From assembly GCA_002706365.1 (NCBI GenBank), contig PALM01000020.1, positions 294,439 to 358,438 on the forward strand: 64,000 bases of DNA. Reading direction: 5' to 3'. Positions within the stretch are counted from its first letter, which is position 1; each line of letters opens with the position of its first letter. Made by a program: the position numbers and the translations under genes. The notes beneath the pieces were generated by a model. That model did not search any database and was not told where the DNA came from. It saw only the letters and a list, made by a program, of their open reading frames with translations. Positions 25,451 to 33,137 of this stretch are shown here, in pieces. This DNA comes from Flavobacteriales bacterium (GTDB taxonomy: Bacteria; Bacteroidota; Bacteroidia; Flavobacteriales_E; Vicingaceae).

Positions 25451-27166
25451 ATGGAATTAGTTGATAAAATGAAAATATCTCCAGTTGATAGGTTCTGGAG
25501 ACTATTGAAGCCAGATTCTACGGAAATAAAGAATGTATACACCTATGCAATCTTTAGAGGCTTGGTTAACCTTTCCATGCCTTTGGGAATCCAAGCGATC
25601 ATCAATCTTATTCAAGGAGGTAGGTTCAGTACTTCTTGGGTTATTCTGGTTGCCCTTGTATCTGGTGGTATTGCGCTTACTGGTCTACTTCAGATCTACC
25701 AATTGAGGATCGTGGAGAACTTACAGCAAAAGATCTTTGCCAGGGCAGCCTTTGAGTTTGCCTACAGGGTTCCTAGAATCAAGATGGACCAGCTCTACAA
25801 AAGATATGCTCCTGAATTGATGAACCGCTTTTTTGATATCATCAATATTCAGAAAGGGCTGAGTAAGATCCTTATTGATTTCACAGCTGCAGCTTTGCAG
25901 ATTACTTTTGGATTGGCGCTCCTATCCTTCTATCACCCTTTCTTCATACTCTTTAGCTTTTTGCTATTGATCATGCTCTATTTGATCTTTCGCTTCACTG
26001 CAAAGAAAGGTTTGGAGACCAGTTTACAGGAATCGACCAATAAATACGCAACTGCGCATTGGCTTGAGGAGTTGGCAAGAACGAATACCACATTTAAATT
26101 AAGTGGCAAGACTCCTCTACCGCTAAAACGAATCGACGAGAACGTAAATAACTATCTAAAAGCAAGGGAAAGTCACTTTAAGATCCTTATGCGTCAGTTC
26201 TCACTGATGGTGGGCTTTAAGGTCTTGATCACAGTTGGACTTCTCGCCATTGGAGGTCTTTTGGTGATGGAGCAATTGATGAATATCGGTCAGTTCGTCG
26301 CTGCCGAGATCATCATCCTTTTGATCATGAGCTCTGTAGAGAGCTTGATCAAGAGTTTGGAGACTATTTATGACGTTTTAACCGGTCTTGAGAAGGTTGG
26401 TCAGGTTACTGATCTGGAGTTAGAGAACCGAAAGGGGCTCGACATCGAGGTTGAATGTGCTTCAGATGGAATGGAGATCGAGATTGTTGATTTGAGCTTT
26501 ACCTATCCGGGAAGAAAAGAAGAGATATTGAGTAATCTCTCATTGAAGATAGGCAGAGGTGAGCTAATTGCCGTTGTTGGACCATCAGGCTCGGGAAAGA
26601 GCACGCTTATGCGTATTCTTTCAGGCTTGTACGATCTGAATAAGGGTCAGCTTATTTATGATGAGATTAACAAAGAGAGTTTTTCTGCTGAATCATTGAG
26701 ATCTGCAATTGGCGATAATCTTTCTCAGGAAGAGCTATTCCAGGGTTCAGTATTGGAAAACCTAACCATGGGTAAGGACATCAATCTGGATACAGTGAGA
26801 AATGTAGTGCGAAAAGTTCATCTCACAGATTATATCAATCATTTGCCCAAAGGTTTCGATACGCTATTAGACCCTCAGGGAAGTGGTTTGGCAGAAGGCA
26901 CAGTTCAGAAACTTCTTATTGCTAGAGCGGTAATCAACAATCCAAAATTGGTGGTGATCGAAGAGAATATGAGTGCGATAGACGAAGAAGAGAAAATAGC
27001 GATCATCGAATTCTTAGCTTCTAAGGAGAATAAATGGACAGCTGTAATTGCCACAAAAGAAGAGGCGATCATCTCAAAAGCGGATAAAGTAATTGAGCTT
27101 AGAGAAGGTCAATTGAGCTTTAATGGGTCACCGGCTGAATATAAAAAACACATCAATCAAAAATAA
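25451..27166 (+). CDS. ABC exporter (membrane domain fused to ATPase) with altered ATPase motifs
   Basis: 571 residues. A type-I ABC exporter membrane domain (about 20-320, six helices) is fused to a nucleotide-binding domain. Walker A is intact (GPSGSGKST, about 377-385). The other motifs depart from the norm: the signature is GLAEGT instead of LSGGQ (about 479), the Walker B end reads VVIEEN instead of LLLDEA/P (about 500), and the switch region reads ATKEEA without the usual His. No C39 peptidase domain is present. Together with the HlyD- and TolC-type genes it would form a tripartite exporter; if the two ATP sites are identical, the altered motifs predict weak or unusual hydrolysis. The substrate is unknown. 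Confidence 0.88.
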   Translation: MELVDKMKISPVDRFWRLLKPDSTEIKNVYTYAIFRGLVNLSMPLGIQAIINLIQGGRFSTSWVILVALVSGGIALTGLLQIYQLRIVENLQQKIFARAAFEFAYRVPRIKMDQLYKRYAPELMNRFFDIINIQKGLSKILIDFTAAALQITFGLALLSFYHPFFILFSFLLLIMLYLIFRFTAKKGLETSLQESTNKYATAHWLEELARTNTTFKLSGKTPLPLKRIDENVNNYLKARESHFKILMRQFSLMVGFKVLITVGLLAIGGLLVMEQLMNIGQFVAAEIIILLIMSSVESLIKSLETIYDVLTGLEKVGQVTDLELENRKGLDIEVECASDGMEIEIVDLSFTYPGRKEEILSNLSLKIGRGELIAVVGPSGSGKSTLMRILSGLYDLNKGQLIYDEINKESFSAESLRSAIGDNLSQEELFQGSVLENLTMGKDINLDTVRNVVRKVHLTDYINHLPKGFDTLLDPQGSGLAEGTVQKLLIARAVINNPKLVVIEENMSAIDEEEKIAIIEFLASKENKWTAVIATKEEAIISKADKVIELREGQLSFNGSPAEYKKHINQK

Positions 27167-27175
27167 TATCAGGTC

Positions 27176-28570
27176 ATGTTAAACATTAGTCCAGATAGCA
27201 TCAATAAGGATCTCGATCAGAAGTCCTACGGTTCTCTGCGTCATGTGGATTCACTGACCTCGGGGAAGGTCTTTAAGAAGCTCATGACTTCCTTTTTCTT
27301 GGTGGGATTTGTATTTATGTTCTTGCCATGGACACAGAATATTCGCGGCGATGGATATGTCACTACCCTTGAGCCCGACCAAAGGCCTCAAACCATTCAC
27401 TCTGTAATTGCGGGAAGAATAAAGAAGTGGTATGTGAAGGAAGGAGATTTTGTGAAGGAAGGAGATACTATTGTATATATCACAGAGATCAAAGACGCTT
27501 ACTTCGATCCTCAATTGATCGAGAGAACAGAGGCTCAACTTAACGCTAAAAGCTCATCAGTTGAGTCGTATGATGAGAAGATAAAAGCCTTAGAGCGACA
27601 GATCGAGATAAAGAAGGAGAACCGAAAGCTAAAGATGCAGCAGAACATAAATAAACTGCAGCAAGCACGCTTGAAGTATACTAGCGATAGCATGGATTAC
27701 AATGCTTCTAAGATCAACTATGAGATTGCTCAAAAGCAATATGATCGTATTGTAACACTTTATGATCAAGGTCTTAAGTCGCTAACCGACACAGAAAATC
27801 GCAAGAATAAGATGCAGGAGGCCAATGCAAAGATGATTTCTGCAGAGAACAAGCTATTAAGCAGCAGAAATGAAGTGTTGAATGCGAAAGTGGAGATCAA
27901 TGCAACTGATGCGAAGTTTCAAGATGATATCTCTAAAGCTGAGTCTGAGCTTTATTCTGCACAGTCGGCCAAATTCGACACCCAAACTGAAGTGAACAAG
28001 CTGCAAAATCAGCTGAGCAACTATCAGGTTCGAAGTTCATACTATTATATCACAGCACCTCAAGATGGGCAGATCACCAAGGCGATTCAGGTGGGTATTG
28101 GAGAAACAATAAAAGAAGGCACTCCCCTCTTGAGTATTATGCCTGACCGTTCAGATCTGACTGTGGCCATGTTCATTGAGCCTTTGGACCTGCCTCTGGT
28201 TGATAAAGGAGAGCATGTGAGAATTCAATTCGACGGCTGGCCAGCAATTGTCTTTTCAGGGTGGCCAAACACCTCTTATGGAACCTATGGTGGTGAAGTG
28301 GTTGCTATTGATAAGTTCATCAGCGACAATGGGATGTTCAGGGTTTTGGTAAAGCCGGATCCAAATGATCACCCTTGGCCTGACGCATTGAGAATTGGCG
28401 GTGGAACTAACAATATGTTGCTGTTAAATGATGTGCCTATTTGGTATGAGCTTTGGCGACAGATAAATGGATTCCCACCTGATTTCTATTCCAGAAATAG
28501 TGATAAGAATCAAAGTAAATCAGTTGGCTCTTCAGATGAGCTGAGAAAATCTTCGAATGGTAAGAAATGA
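27176..28570 (+). CDS. HlyD/EmrA-type periplasmic adaptor
   Basis: 464 residues. One membrane helix (about 35-52) anchors it in the inner membrane; a biotinyl-lipoyl half-motif follows (VIAGRIKKWYVKEGDFVKEGD, about 75-95 in pattern), then a long coiled-coil hairpin (about 110-285, rich in Lys/Gln/Ala/Asn) and the second lipoyl half with ITAPQDGQI...GETIKEGTPLL. It bridges the ABC exporter to the TolC-type channel across the periplasm. It begins 9 nt after the exporter gene and its stop overlaps the next start in an ATGA. The C-terminal ~30 residues are Ser/Lys-rich and probably disordered. Confidence 0.9.
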   Translation: MLNISPDSINKDLDQKSYGSLRHVDSLTSGKVFKKLMTSFFLVGFVFMFLPWTQNIRGDGYVTTLEPDQRPQTIHSVIAGRIKKWYVKEGDFVKEGDTIVYITEIKDAYFDPQLIERTEAQLNAKSSSVESYDEKIKALERQIEIKKENRKLKMQQNINKLQQARLKYTSDSMDYNASKINYEIAQKQYDRIVTLYDQGLKSLTDTENRKNKMQEANAKMISAENKLLSSRNEVLNAKVEINATDAKFQDDISKAESELYSAQSAKFDTQTEVNKLQNQLSNYQVRSSYYYITAPQDGQITKAIQVGIGETIKEGTPLLSIMPDRSDLTVAMFIEPLDLPLVDKGEHVRIQFDGWPAIVFSGWPNTSYGTYGGEVVAIDKFISDNGMFRVLVKPDPNDHPWPDALRIGGGTNNMLLLNDVPIWYELWRQINGFPPDFYSRNSDKNQSKSVGSSDELRKSSNGKK

Positions 28571-29985
28571 GAAAGACACTGATCATATCATTTTTCTTGC
28601 TTCTTCATAGCATTCTGTTCTCACAAGCCCAGGATAGTACAAAGGTCACTGAGATACAGGAGGTGCTTTCTTTCGCTCAATTCATGGAGTTGGTGGAAAC
28701 GCATCATCCATTGGCTATGAAGGCGAATCTGCAGACCGAAATTGGTCGTATGGAAGTACGCTCAAACCGCGGTGGCTTTGACCCTATGGCCTATGCTGAT
28801 GTGTCGCAGAAATACTACGATGAGCTTCAATATTATTCTCATCAGGAAGGTGGAGTGATCATTCCTACCTGGCTAGGGATAGAATTTGAGGGAGGTTATG
28901 AGAACAATGATGGGACTTATCTCAATCCGGAGCAATTCGTGCCGGAAGATGGATTGTGGTGGGCAGGCATTTCTGTTCCTCTTGGAAAAGATCTATTTAT
29001 CGATTCAAGAAGAGCTGCTCTAAGACAAGCTCAATTATTTCAAGAAGCCTCTGAAGCTGAGCGTACGCTTATGCTGAACAAGGTGCTAAGTGAAGCTGGA
29101 AAGACTTATTGGAAGTGGTTTGAAGCCTATTACAGCTATCAGGTTTTTGACCAGTCGGTAGATGTGGTTGAATTGCGCTTTCAAAATACAAAAGCAGGTG
29201 CAGAAAGCGGTGAAGATGCGGTGATTGATACCATTGAGGCAAAGATCCAGATGCAGAACAGAAAGGCCCAATTCCAAAATGCCTTGGCAAAATATCAGAA
29301 TGCCAGAGTACAATTAAGTACATTCTTGTGGCAAGAAGGACAGTTACCTCTGGTAATTCGCGACGATGTTCGTCCGCCTGCAATAGATTCAATTGAAGCC
29401 ATGAATGCGGATGAGTTGAATGGCGATAGCCTTTTAGCGAATCATCCCCTACTCCGTTTCAACCGATTGCAGATCGACCAATTGGATATTGATCGCAGAT
29501 TGGCAGCAGAGAAGATCAAACCGAAGATCGATCTTAAGTATAGAGCATTGCAACAAGCCTTCGAAACGAACAGGGAAGTCGGCATGCTGCAAGACAATTA
29601 CACCTGGGGATTGAGCTTCTCCTTTCCTTTGTTCATCAGAGGAGAAAGAGGAAAGCTACAGCAGATCAAACTGAAATTGCAGCAAACTGAGTATGAGTAT
29701 GCGAATCAAGAGCAGCAGTTGATGTTTGAGATACAAGCAGCCATTAATCAATGGAATGCCAGCGCTCAGCAGGTAGATCTATATCAAGATGCAAGCAAGA
29801 ACTCCCTTACCCTACTTCAAGCTGAGCAGCAATTGTTTGATATTGGAGAAAGCTCTGTATTCATGATCAATAGTCGGGAGTTAGGCTATATCAAGGCTCA
29901 ACTTAATTGGATCAAGTCGATCTCAGACAATCAGATCTCGAGGGTAATGACTTATTTTCAGTTGGGGAGGCTTGAAAATCTATGA
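28567..29985 (+). CDS. TolC-type outer membrane efflux protein
   Basis: 472 residues with a signal peptide (MRKTLIISFFLLLHSILFSQAQ). Two homologous halves carry the outer-membrane efflux protein pattern: long amphipathic helices (for example 'RAALRQAQLFQEASEAERTL' and 'QQLMFEIQAAINQWNASAQQ') and short beta-strand blocks such as AGISVPLGKDL and GLSFSFPLFIRGERG near each half's membrane barrel. It forms the outer exit duct of the tripartite exporter encoded by the two preceding genes. ATGA overlap with the adaptor gene indicates translational coupling. Last gene of the operon. Confidence 0.9.
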   Translation: MRKTLIISFFLLLHSILFSQAQDSTKVTEIQEVLSFAQFMELVETHHPLAMKANLQTEIGRMEVRSNRGGFDPMAYADVSQKYYDELQYYSHQEGGVIIPTWLGIEFEGGYENNDGTYLNPEQFVPEDGLWWAGISVPLGKDLFIDSRRAALRQAQLFQEASEAERTLMLNKVLSEAGKTYWKWFEAYYSYQVFDQSVDVVELRFQNTKAGAESGEDAVIDTIEAKIQMQNRKAQFQNALAKYQNARVQLSTFLWQEGQLPLVIRDDVRPPAIDSIEAMNADELNGDSLLANHPLLRFNRLQIDQLDIDRRLAAEKIKPKIDLKYRALQQAFETNREVGMLQDNYTWGLSFSFPLFIRGERGKLQQIKLKLQQTEYEYANQEQQLMFEIQAAINQWNASAQQVDLYQDASKNSLTLLQAEQQLFDIGESSVFMINSRELGYIKAQLNWIKSISDNQISRVMTYFQLGRLENL

Positions 29986-29993
29986 TTTTCAGA

Positions 29994-30021
29994 ATCTAGA
30001 ACCTAGAACCTAGAGTCTAGA
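29994..30021. repeat. Heptad array, 4 units of NYCTAGA
   Basis: Four consecutive 7-nt units with the core CTAGA and variable first bases, directly after the TolC-type gene. Member of an intergenic repeat family also seen at 35644-35678, 53493-53556 and 61874-61901. Confidence 0.75.
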
Positions 30022-30100
30022 CTATTTTTATCTTTAATTCGAAGAAAACAATATTGAATTTTAGGATGGAAAAGTGGTTTCTCTTTTCAGAAAACCATAG

Positions 30101-30108
30101 TATATTTG
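30101..30108 (+). promoter_or_regulatory. -7 box of the tRNA-Met gene
   Basis: TATATTTG, an exact TAnnTTTG match, 41 nt before the mature tRNA 5' end. Confidence 0.6.
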
Positions 30109-30149
30109 CAGCCCTAAAAATCAGGCTGAAATTCAGCTTTGATTCATTC

Positions 30150-30223
30150 GGCGAGGTAGCTCAGATGGTTAGAGCGTCGGATTCATAACCCGGAGGTCGG
30201 CAGTTCGATTCTGCTCCTCGCTA
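30150..30223 (+). tRNA. tRNA-Met (anticodon CAT)
   Basis: A 74-nt cloverleaf can be folded by hand. The acceptor GGCGAGG (30150-30156) pairs with CCTCGCT (30216-30222), with one G-U pair at the end; the D stem is GCTC/GAGC; the anticodon loop is TTCATAA with CAT at 30184-30186; the T stem is GGCAG/CTGCT around TTCGATT. The discriminator is A30223 and no CCA is encoded. The first pair G-U and the absence of the three G-C pairs below the anticodon argue against the initiator tRNA; an elongator Met is most likely, although a CAT-bearing tRNA-Ile2 (lysidine) cannot be excluded. The last 13 bases of the tRNA, plus flank, are repeated at 32297-32311. Confidence 0.93.
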
Positions 30224-30224
30224 C
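30210..30224 (+). repeat. Left copy of 15-nt direct repeat at the tRNA 3' end (attL-like)
   Basis: TCTGCTCCTCGCTAC spans the 3' half of the T arm and the acceptor end of tRNA-Met; an identical copy in the same orientation lies at 32297-32311. Tyrosine recombinases commonly use tRNA 3' ends as attachment sites. Confidence 0.7.
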
Positions 30225-30226
30225 GA

Positions 30227-30269
30227 AACCGCATAACACATTGATAATCAATTGTTAATGCGGTTTTTT
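30227..30269 (+). terminator. Terminator downstream of tRNA-Met
   Basis: AACCGCAT (30227-30234) and ATGCGGTT (30258-30265) are exact complements, with partial pairing further inside, followed by a T run. It is different in sequence from the terminator after the second tRNA-end copy, as expected if one of them arrived with the island. Confidence 0.8.
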
Positions 30270-30276
30270 ATTTTCT

Positions 30277-30298
30277 AGTGAGTCAGTTTTGCGCCAAA
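30277..30298 (+). repeat. Left copy of nested 22-nt direct repeat
   Basis: AGTG, then one variable base, then GTCAGTTTTGCGCCAAA. The same sequence with a single mismatch is at 32206-32227 in the same orientation, so the pair brackets exactly the two-gene cargo. Confidence 0.8.
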
Positions 30299-30305
30299 TA
30301 TTAAT

Positions 30306-30767
30306 TTACGTATTCCTTGGCTCAGTAGGGAAGAATTCATGATCCTCGTCTAAAAATACTGCATAGAATATATTATCCTCCATAAAGCCAATAACTCTAA
30401 CCTTCTGCATCACTTCAATTTTACACCAAGTAATATCTTTACCCTTAAGAGCTTCAGGAAACTTCCACTTTGACTTTTTAGGCATATTATGGATATCTGC
30501 ATCTAAGTCTTTGTATACTATTATAATTCTATCGGTTATAGCTTGCCGAATAGTTCTGCTATTTAATTGAGTAATTAATTTTTCCCACTTTAATAGTCTT
30601 CCTGGAGTTTCATCCCATTTTTCAAGTGTTTGACCTTGTTTTATGTCTAAATAAAAATAACTGACAACAACTCGCTTTAATTTAGACTTTGGTTGTAGGT
30701 CAGCCTGAGATCCTTGTTCCCGAAGATACTTGCTCTTTTTCCTTCCTTTTCCTCGCTTACCTCCCAA
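30306..30767 (-). CDS. Small protein of unknown family, partner of the RloA-like ATPase
   Basis: 153 residues. The N-terminus is Gly/Lys/Arg-rich (MGGKRGKGRKKSKYLREQ). A predicted alpha/beta core follows, and near the end 'VRVIGFMEDNIFYAVFLDEDHEFF' in pattern (123-146) looks like the last beta strands of RelE/ParE-type folds, though no catalytic residues can be assigned. The usual partner of RloA, the TOPRIM protein RloB, has a different start and motifs and is not present. The first 11 nt overlap the end of the ATPase gene, so the two are translationally coupled. I infer an effector or toxin controlled by the ATPase; the family is not recognised. Confidence 0.75.
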   Translation of the reverse strand: MGGKRGKGRKKSKYLREQGSQADLQPKSKLKRVVVSYFYLDIKQGQTLEKWDETPGRLLKWEKLITQLNSRTIRQAITDRIIIVYKDLDADIHNMPKKSKWKFPEALKGKDITWCKIEVMQKVRVIGFMEDNIFYAVFLDEDHEFFPTEPRNT

Positions 30768-31983
30768 GGCTAATTGATTTAGTTAGATTCAAAAAGCTCT
30801 CAGTAAACTCTATACTTTCCGCTGCTCCAAAATCACTATTCAAGTATTTCTTTCTAAAATCGGACATGCTTCTTAAACCATCCGTTGCTTTGAAATTGGA
30901 CATTGGATAAAGGTCGCTTGCTCCAAATTGATCTCTATCAACGAACCAAATTTGATCGCGTCGAAAAATATCTTTATCCAATAAAGTAGAATCATGAGCG
31001 GTTATAATGAATTGAGAGCTTGAGTAATTAAACTCATGGAATAGTTGAATTAATTTGACAGAGAGATTTGGATGAAGCTTGGAATCAAATTCATCAATTA
31101 CAAATATTTTTCCCCAATAAAGGGTGTCATAAATTGCACCAAGCAAATAAATTAATTTCTTAGTTCCCTCACTTTCTTCAGACTCTAAGTCAAAGCTTGT
31201 AAAGCCGGTTAGAATTTTTTCATCACTATAAGTGCCATGTTTTGTTACAAGCTTTTCATCGTTAGTTACAGAAACAGAATTAATCTCTAAAAACTTTAGT
31301 GCTTTTGTGATCCATTTATTGAATTTATCATCACTCTTAAGTAATTGTCTTGTAACATGCTTGACATGACTGTCATTTAATCCATCGATTATATTCAGTT
31401 TGCTGAAAAACTCGAATACTTTGCTTGATTCAAATCCATTATGATGTGCAAGGTAGCTTATGAATAGCACGTTAGAATTTACTTCTGGAAACTTCTTACC
31501 CTCTTTAAAAGAAGATTCATTTATATTAAAATCTTGACCAGTTCTTTCAAAAAGCAGCGTTTCTCTCTTTTCGGTTTTAAAAAGCCACTCACTAACAATT
31601 TTCCAATCATATACTTCAAACCCGTATCGATATATTACATTTTCTCTGAGAAAAGAAACTTCAAATGTTGATGGTTTCTTATTGCAGCTATCACAAAGTC
31701 TAAAAAAGTCATTCCATTCTTTACGATCTTCTTCCTTAGATAGTGAGTCTTTAAATGAGTTATGCACTAAATTGTCCATAAAGAAAAGAGCATAAGCAAA
31801 ATTTGACTTACCTCCACCATTGCTTCCATAAATTGCTGTTGACTTCAGCAAATCAAATTCTTCACGATTAGTTCTTATGATATGAGAATCGGCATGCTCA
31901 GTGTAATAATCCATTGAAGTAAGATTAATACTAATAGTATCCTTGAAGGATAAGTAATTAGAACATTTAAATTCAATTAACAT
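30757..31983 (-). CDS. RloA-like AAA15/AAA21 ATPase, putative defence protein
   Basis: 408 residues from the ATG at 31983; the longer frame starts at a TTG that lies inside the promoter box. The N-terminus MLIEFKCSNYLSFKDTISI is typical of OLD/RloA/SMC-like ABC ATPases that guard against phage. Walker A GSNGGGKS is at 53-60, an ABC-type signature SEGTKKL at 271-277, Walker B FVIDEFD at 294-300 and the switch TAHD at 328-331. The C-terminal RRDQIWFVDRDQFGASDLY block (341-359) is shared with RloA/AbiL-type proteins. Such ATPases sense infection and license a partner effector. It is followed, with 11-nt overlap, by the small unknown gene, and the pair lies inside a tRNA-bounded repeat pair. Confidence 0.88.
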   Translation of the reverse strand: MLIEFKCSNYLSFKDTISINLTSMDYYTEHADSHIIRTNREEFDLLKSTAIYGSNGGGKSNFAYALFFMDNLVHNSFKDSLSKEEDRKEWNDFFRLCDSCNKKPSTFEVSFLRENVIYRYGFEVYDWKIVSEWLFKTEKRETLLFERTGQDFNINESSFKEGKKFPEVNSNVLFISYLAHHNGFESSKVFEFFSKLNIIDGLNDSHVKHVTRQLLKSDDKFNKWITKALKFLEINSVSVTNDEKLVTKHGTYSDEKILTGFTSFDLESEESEGTKKLIYLLGAIYDTLYWGKIFVIDEFDSKLHPNLSVKLIQLFHEFNYSSSQFIITAHDSTLLDKDIFRRDQIWFVDRDQFGASDLYPMSNFKATDGLRSMSDFRKKYLNSDFGAAESIEFTESFLNLTKSISLGR

Positions 31984-32001
31984 ATGGGCTTTGTTTTTAT
32001 A

Positions 32002-32032
32002 CAAAATTAGTACTTAAATTCGAATTGTGCAA
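32002..32032 (-). promoter_or_regulatory. Promoter of the ATPase/partner operon
   Basis: On the minus strand TTG (32030-32032) and TAATTTTG (32002-32009) are separated by 20 nt, close to the Bacteroidota -33/-7 spacing. The ATG at 31983 lies 18 nt downstream of the box. The pair therefore has its own promoter within the island. Confidence 0.65.
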
Positions 32033-32205
32033 AATAAATGCACAAAGTAACTATAAGGGCGTTAATTATATCATCTTAAGTGAGAAACATGACTAAAATT
32101 GGAAGAGACATAAAAAGACAAAAGCCGCCAAAATCATATTTTTATTTACTTTGCATCATAAAAAGTATAAAATAGGGCTTTAAGCTTCTGATATTTAGCG
32201 AACTA
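32033..32205. other. AT-rich noncoding stretch inside the mini-island
   Basis: Between the ATPase promoter and the right 22-nt repeat I see no open reading frame, no RNA gene and no strong hairpin. The base composition is clearly AT-rich with several A runs. It may be remnant of a larger element or an upstream control region. Confidence 0.4.
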
Positions 32206-32227
32206 AGTGCGTCAGTTTTGCGCCAAA
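32206..32227 (+). repeat. Right copy of nested 22-nt direct repeat
   Basis: Matches 30277-30298 in 21 of 22 positions, same orientation. It is followed by GGGGTTAAAACGACTGA, whose AAAACGACTGA is an imperfect inverse of the repeat's TCAGTTTT, as in recombinase binding arms. Confidence 0.8.
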
Positions 32228-32296
32228 AAGGGGTTAAAACGACTGATTTTTGCTTCTGTATCCCAGTAAAACCGTTGCAAAAATGACTTTTAAAAG

Positions 32297-32311
32297 TCTG
32301 CTCCTCGCTAC
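32297..32311 (+). repeat. Right copy of the tRNA-Met 3'-end repeat (attR-like)
   Basis: TCTGCTCCTCGCTAC, identical to 30210-30224. The rest of a tRNA is missing upstream, so this is not a second tRNA gene but a displaced 3' end, directly followed by a terminator hairpin as expected for the original downstream sequence of the tRNA. Confidence 0.75.
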
Positions 32312-32319
32312 TTAAAAAG

Positions 32320-32345
32320 CCGCAAAGAGATTTGCGGTTTTTTTA
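32320..32345 (+). terminator. Terminator after the displaced tRNA 3' end
   Basis: CCGCAAA (32320-32326) and TTTGCGG (32331-32337) flank a GAGA loop and are followed by a run of T. Probably the ancestral tRNA-Met terminator. Confidence 0.85.
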
Positions 32346-32372
32346 TTTCTGAATTCTTACAATGGTAGTGAG

Positions 32373-33116
32373 CTATTCATTATTATCAGTTTGCAACTCC
32401 TTCTCCCAACGATCAGCTAGCTCTGTGGCAGCATCTTTATATTGAGCCAAACCAACAAGGTAATTGCGGTAAGCTAAAAGGTAGAAATTGGCCACTTTAT
32501 TTCGATAAAAAGGACTATTAGCCATGTATTGATACATCTCTTCTGTGCGCTGGCCTTGAACCCATTCAGAGTACCAAGCTTGATTATCTCGCCAATCCGA
32601 CAAACTTGCTTTCACCTCATCTTTTAGCATCTCTACGATCAGCTCCATGGTTGGGATCGATTGTGCATAGAAGAATTTGGTGTCGTGAATCAATGAATCA
32701 CCGCTGGTATCAAAAGAGCTCTTCCACTCTTTTAACATGATAAAGCCATTTTGAGTAGGCTCAAAGGGAGCAACACTGCTGATGATATATGGACAAGCTC
32801 CACATGCCTTTAGCGAATCCAAAGTGTACTTTTTAGACATTATCCCTAAAAAGTGCTTTTCCATAGGTTCATAAGCTTTGATCATTTCCGATACATCCGC
32901 TGTATCCCTTCTCAGATCATCAATGATCTGTAAGCCTATCAACTCCAAATCATCATTCTTCTGGGCTTGCTCATACTCACCTTTTATAAAGAGGGCAATA
33001 AGGATTCCAATGACAACCAGAATGATCTCTCCAAATGCATAACTTAAATAGCGGCCAAGGCCTTTAGACTTTCCAGACATAAGTTCTTTTCGTTGTTTGT
33101 TGAGGAATGGTGACAA
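32373..33116 (-). CDS. DUF6090 family membrane-anchored protein
   Basis: 247 residues. A short basic N-terminus is followed by the DUF6090 signature: RYLSYAFGEIILVVIGILIALFIKGEYE, a single membrane helix at about 25-45, with the characteristic 'GEI-LVVIGILIAL'. The rest is helical and soluble, presumably periplasmic. The function of the family is unknown; members are common and often multi-copy in Flavobacteriales. It lies 21 nt downstream of the beta-propeller T9SS gene in the same direction, so the two may be co-transcribed, and just outside the island boundary. Confidence 0.82.
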   Translation of the reverse strand: MSPFLNKQRKELMSGKSKGLGRYLSYAFGEIILVVIGILIALFIKGEYEQAQKNDDLELIGLQIIDDLRRDTADVSEMIKAYEPMEKHFLGIMSKKYTLDSLKACGACPYIISSVAPFEPTQNGFIMLKEWKSSFDTSGDSLIHDTKFFYAQSIPTMELIVEMLKDEVKASLSDWRDNQAWYSEWVQGQRTEEMYQYMANSPFYRNKVANFYLLAYRNYLVGLAQYKDAATELADRWEKELQTDNNE

Positions 33117-33137
33117 TTTTATTTAATGTGTGAATTA

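Larger units (their letters stand above)
30210..32311. mobile_element. Putative 2.1-kb tRNA-Met-associated mini-island carrying an ATPase/partner gene pair
   Basis: The segment is bounded by a perfect 15-nt direct repeat of the tRNA-Met 3' end and contains, just inside, a second nested direct repeat (22 nt, one mismatch: 30277-30298 and 32206-32227). The only genes inside are the RloA-like ATPase and its small partner. The interior looks more AT-rich than the neighbours, and no integrase or transposase is present, so the element would be non-autonomous or a remnant. Confidence 0.65.

Noticed and set aside
30150..30223. Initiator tRNA (fMet)
   Set aside because: The first acceptor pair is G-U rather than a C-A mismatch, and the three consecutive G-C pairs of the initiator anticodon stem are missing.
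30306..30767. Calling the small partner gene RloB
   Set aside because: It lacks the N-terminal TOPRIM pattern ('FLIVCEGEKTEPNYF'-like) and is shorter; only the ATPase supports an Rlo-type name.
32297..32311. A second tRNA-Met gene
   Set aside because: Only 15 nt of the 3' end match; there is no D arm, anticodon arm or acceptor 5' strand upstream.
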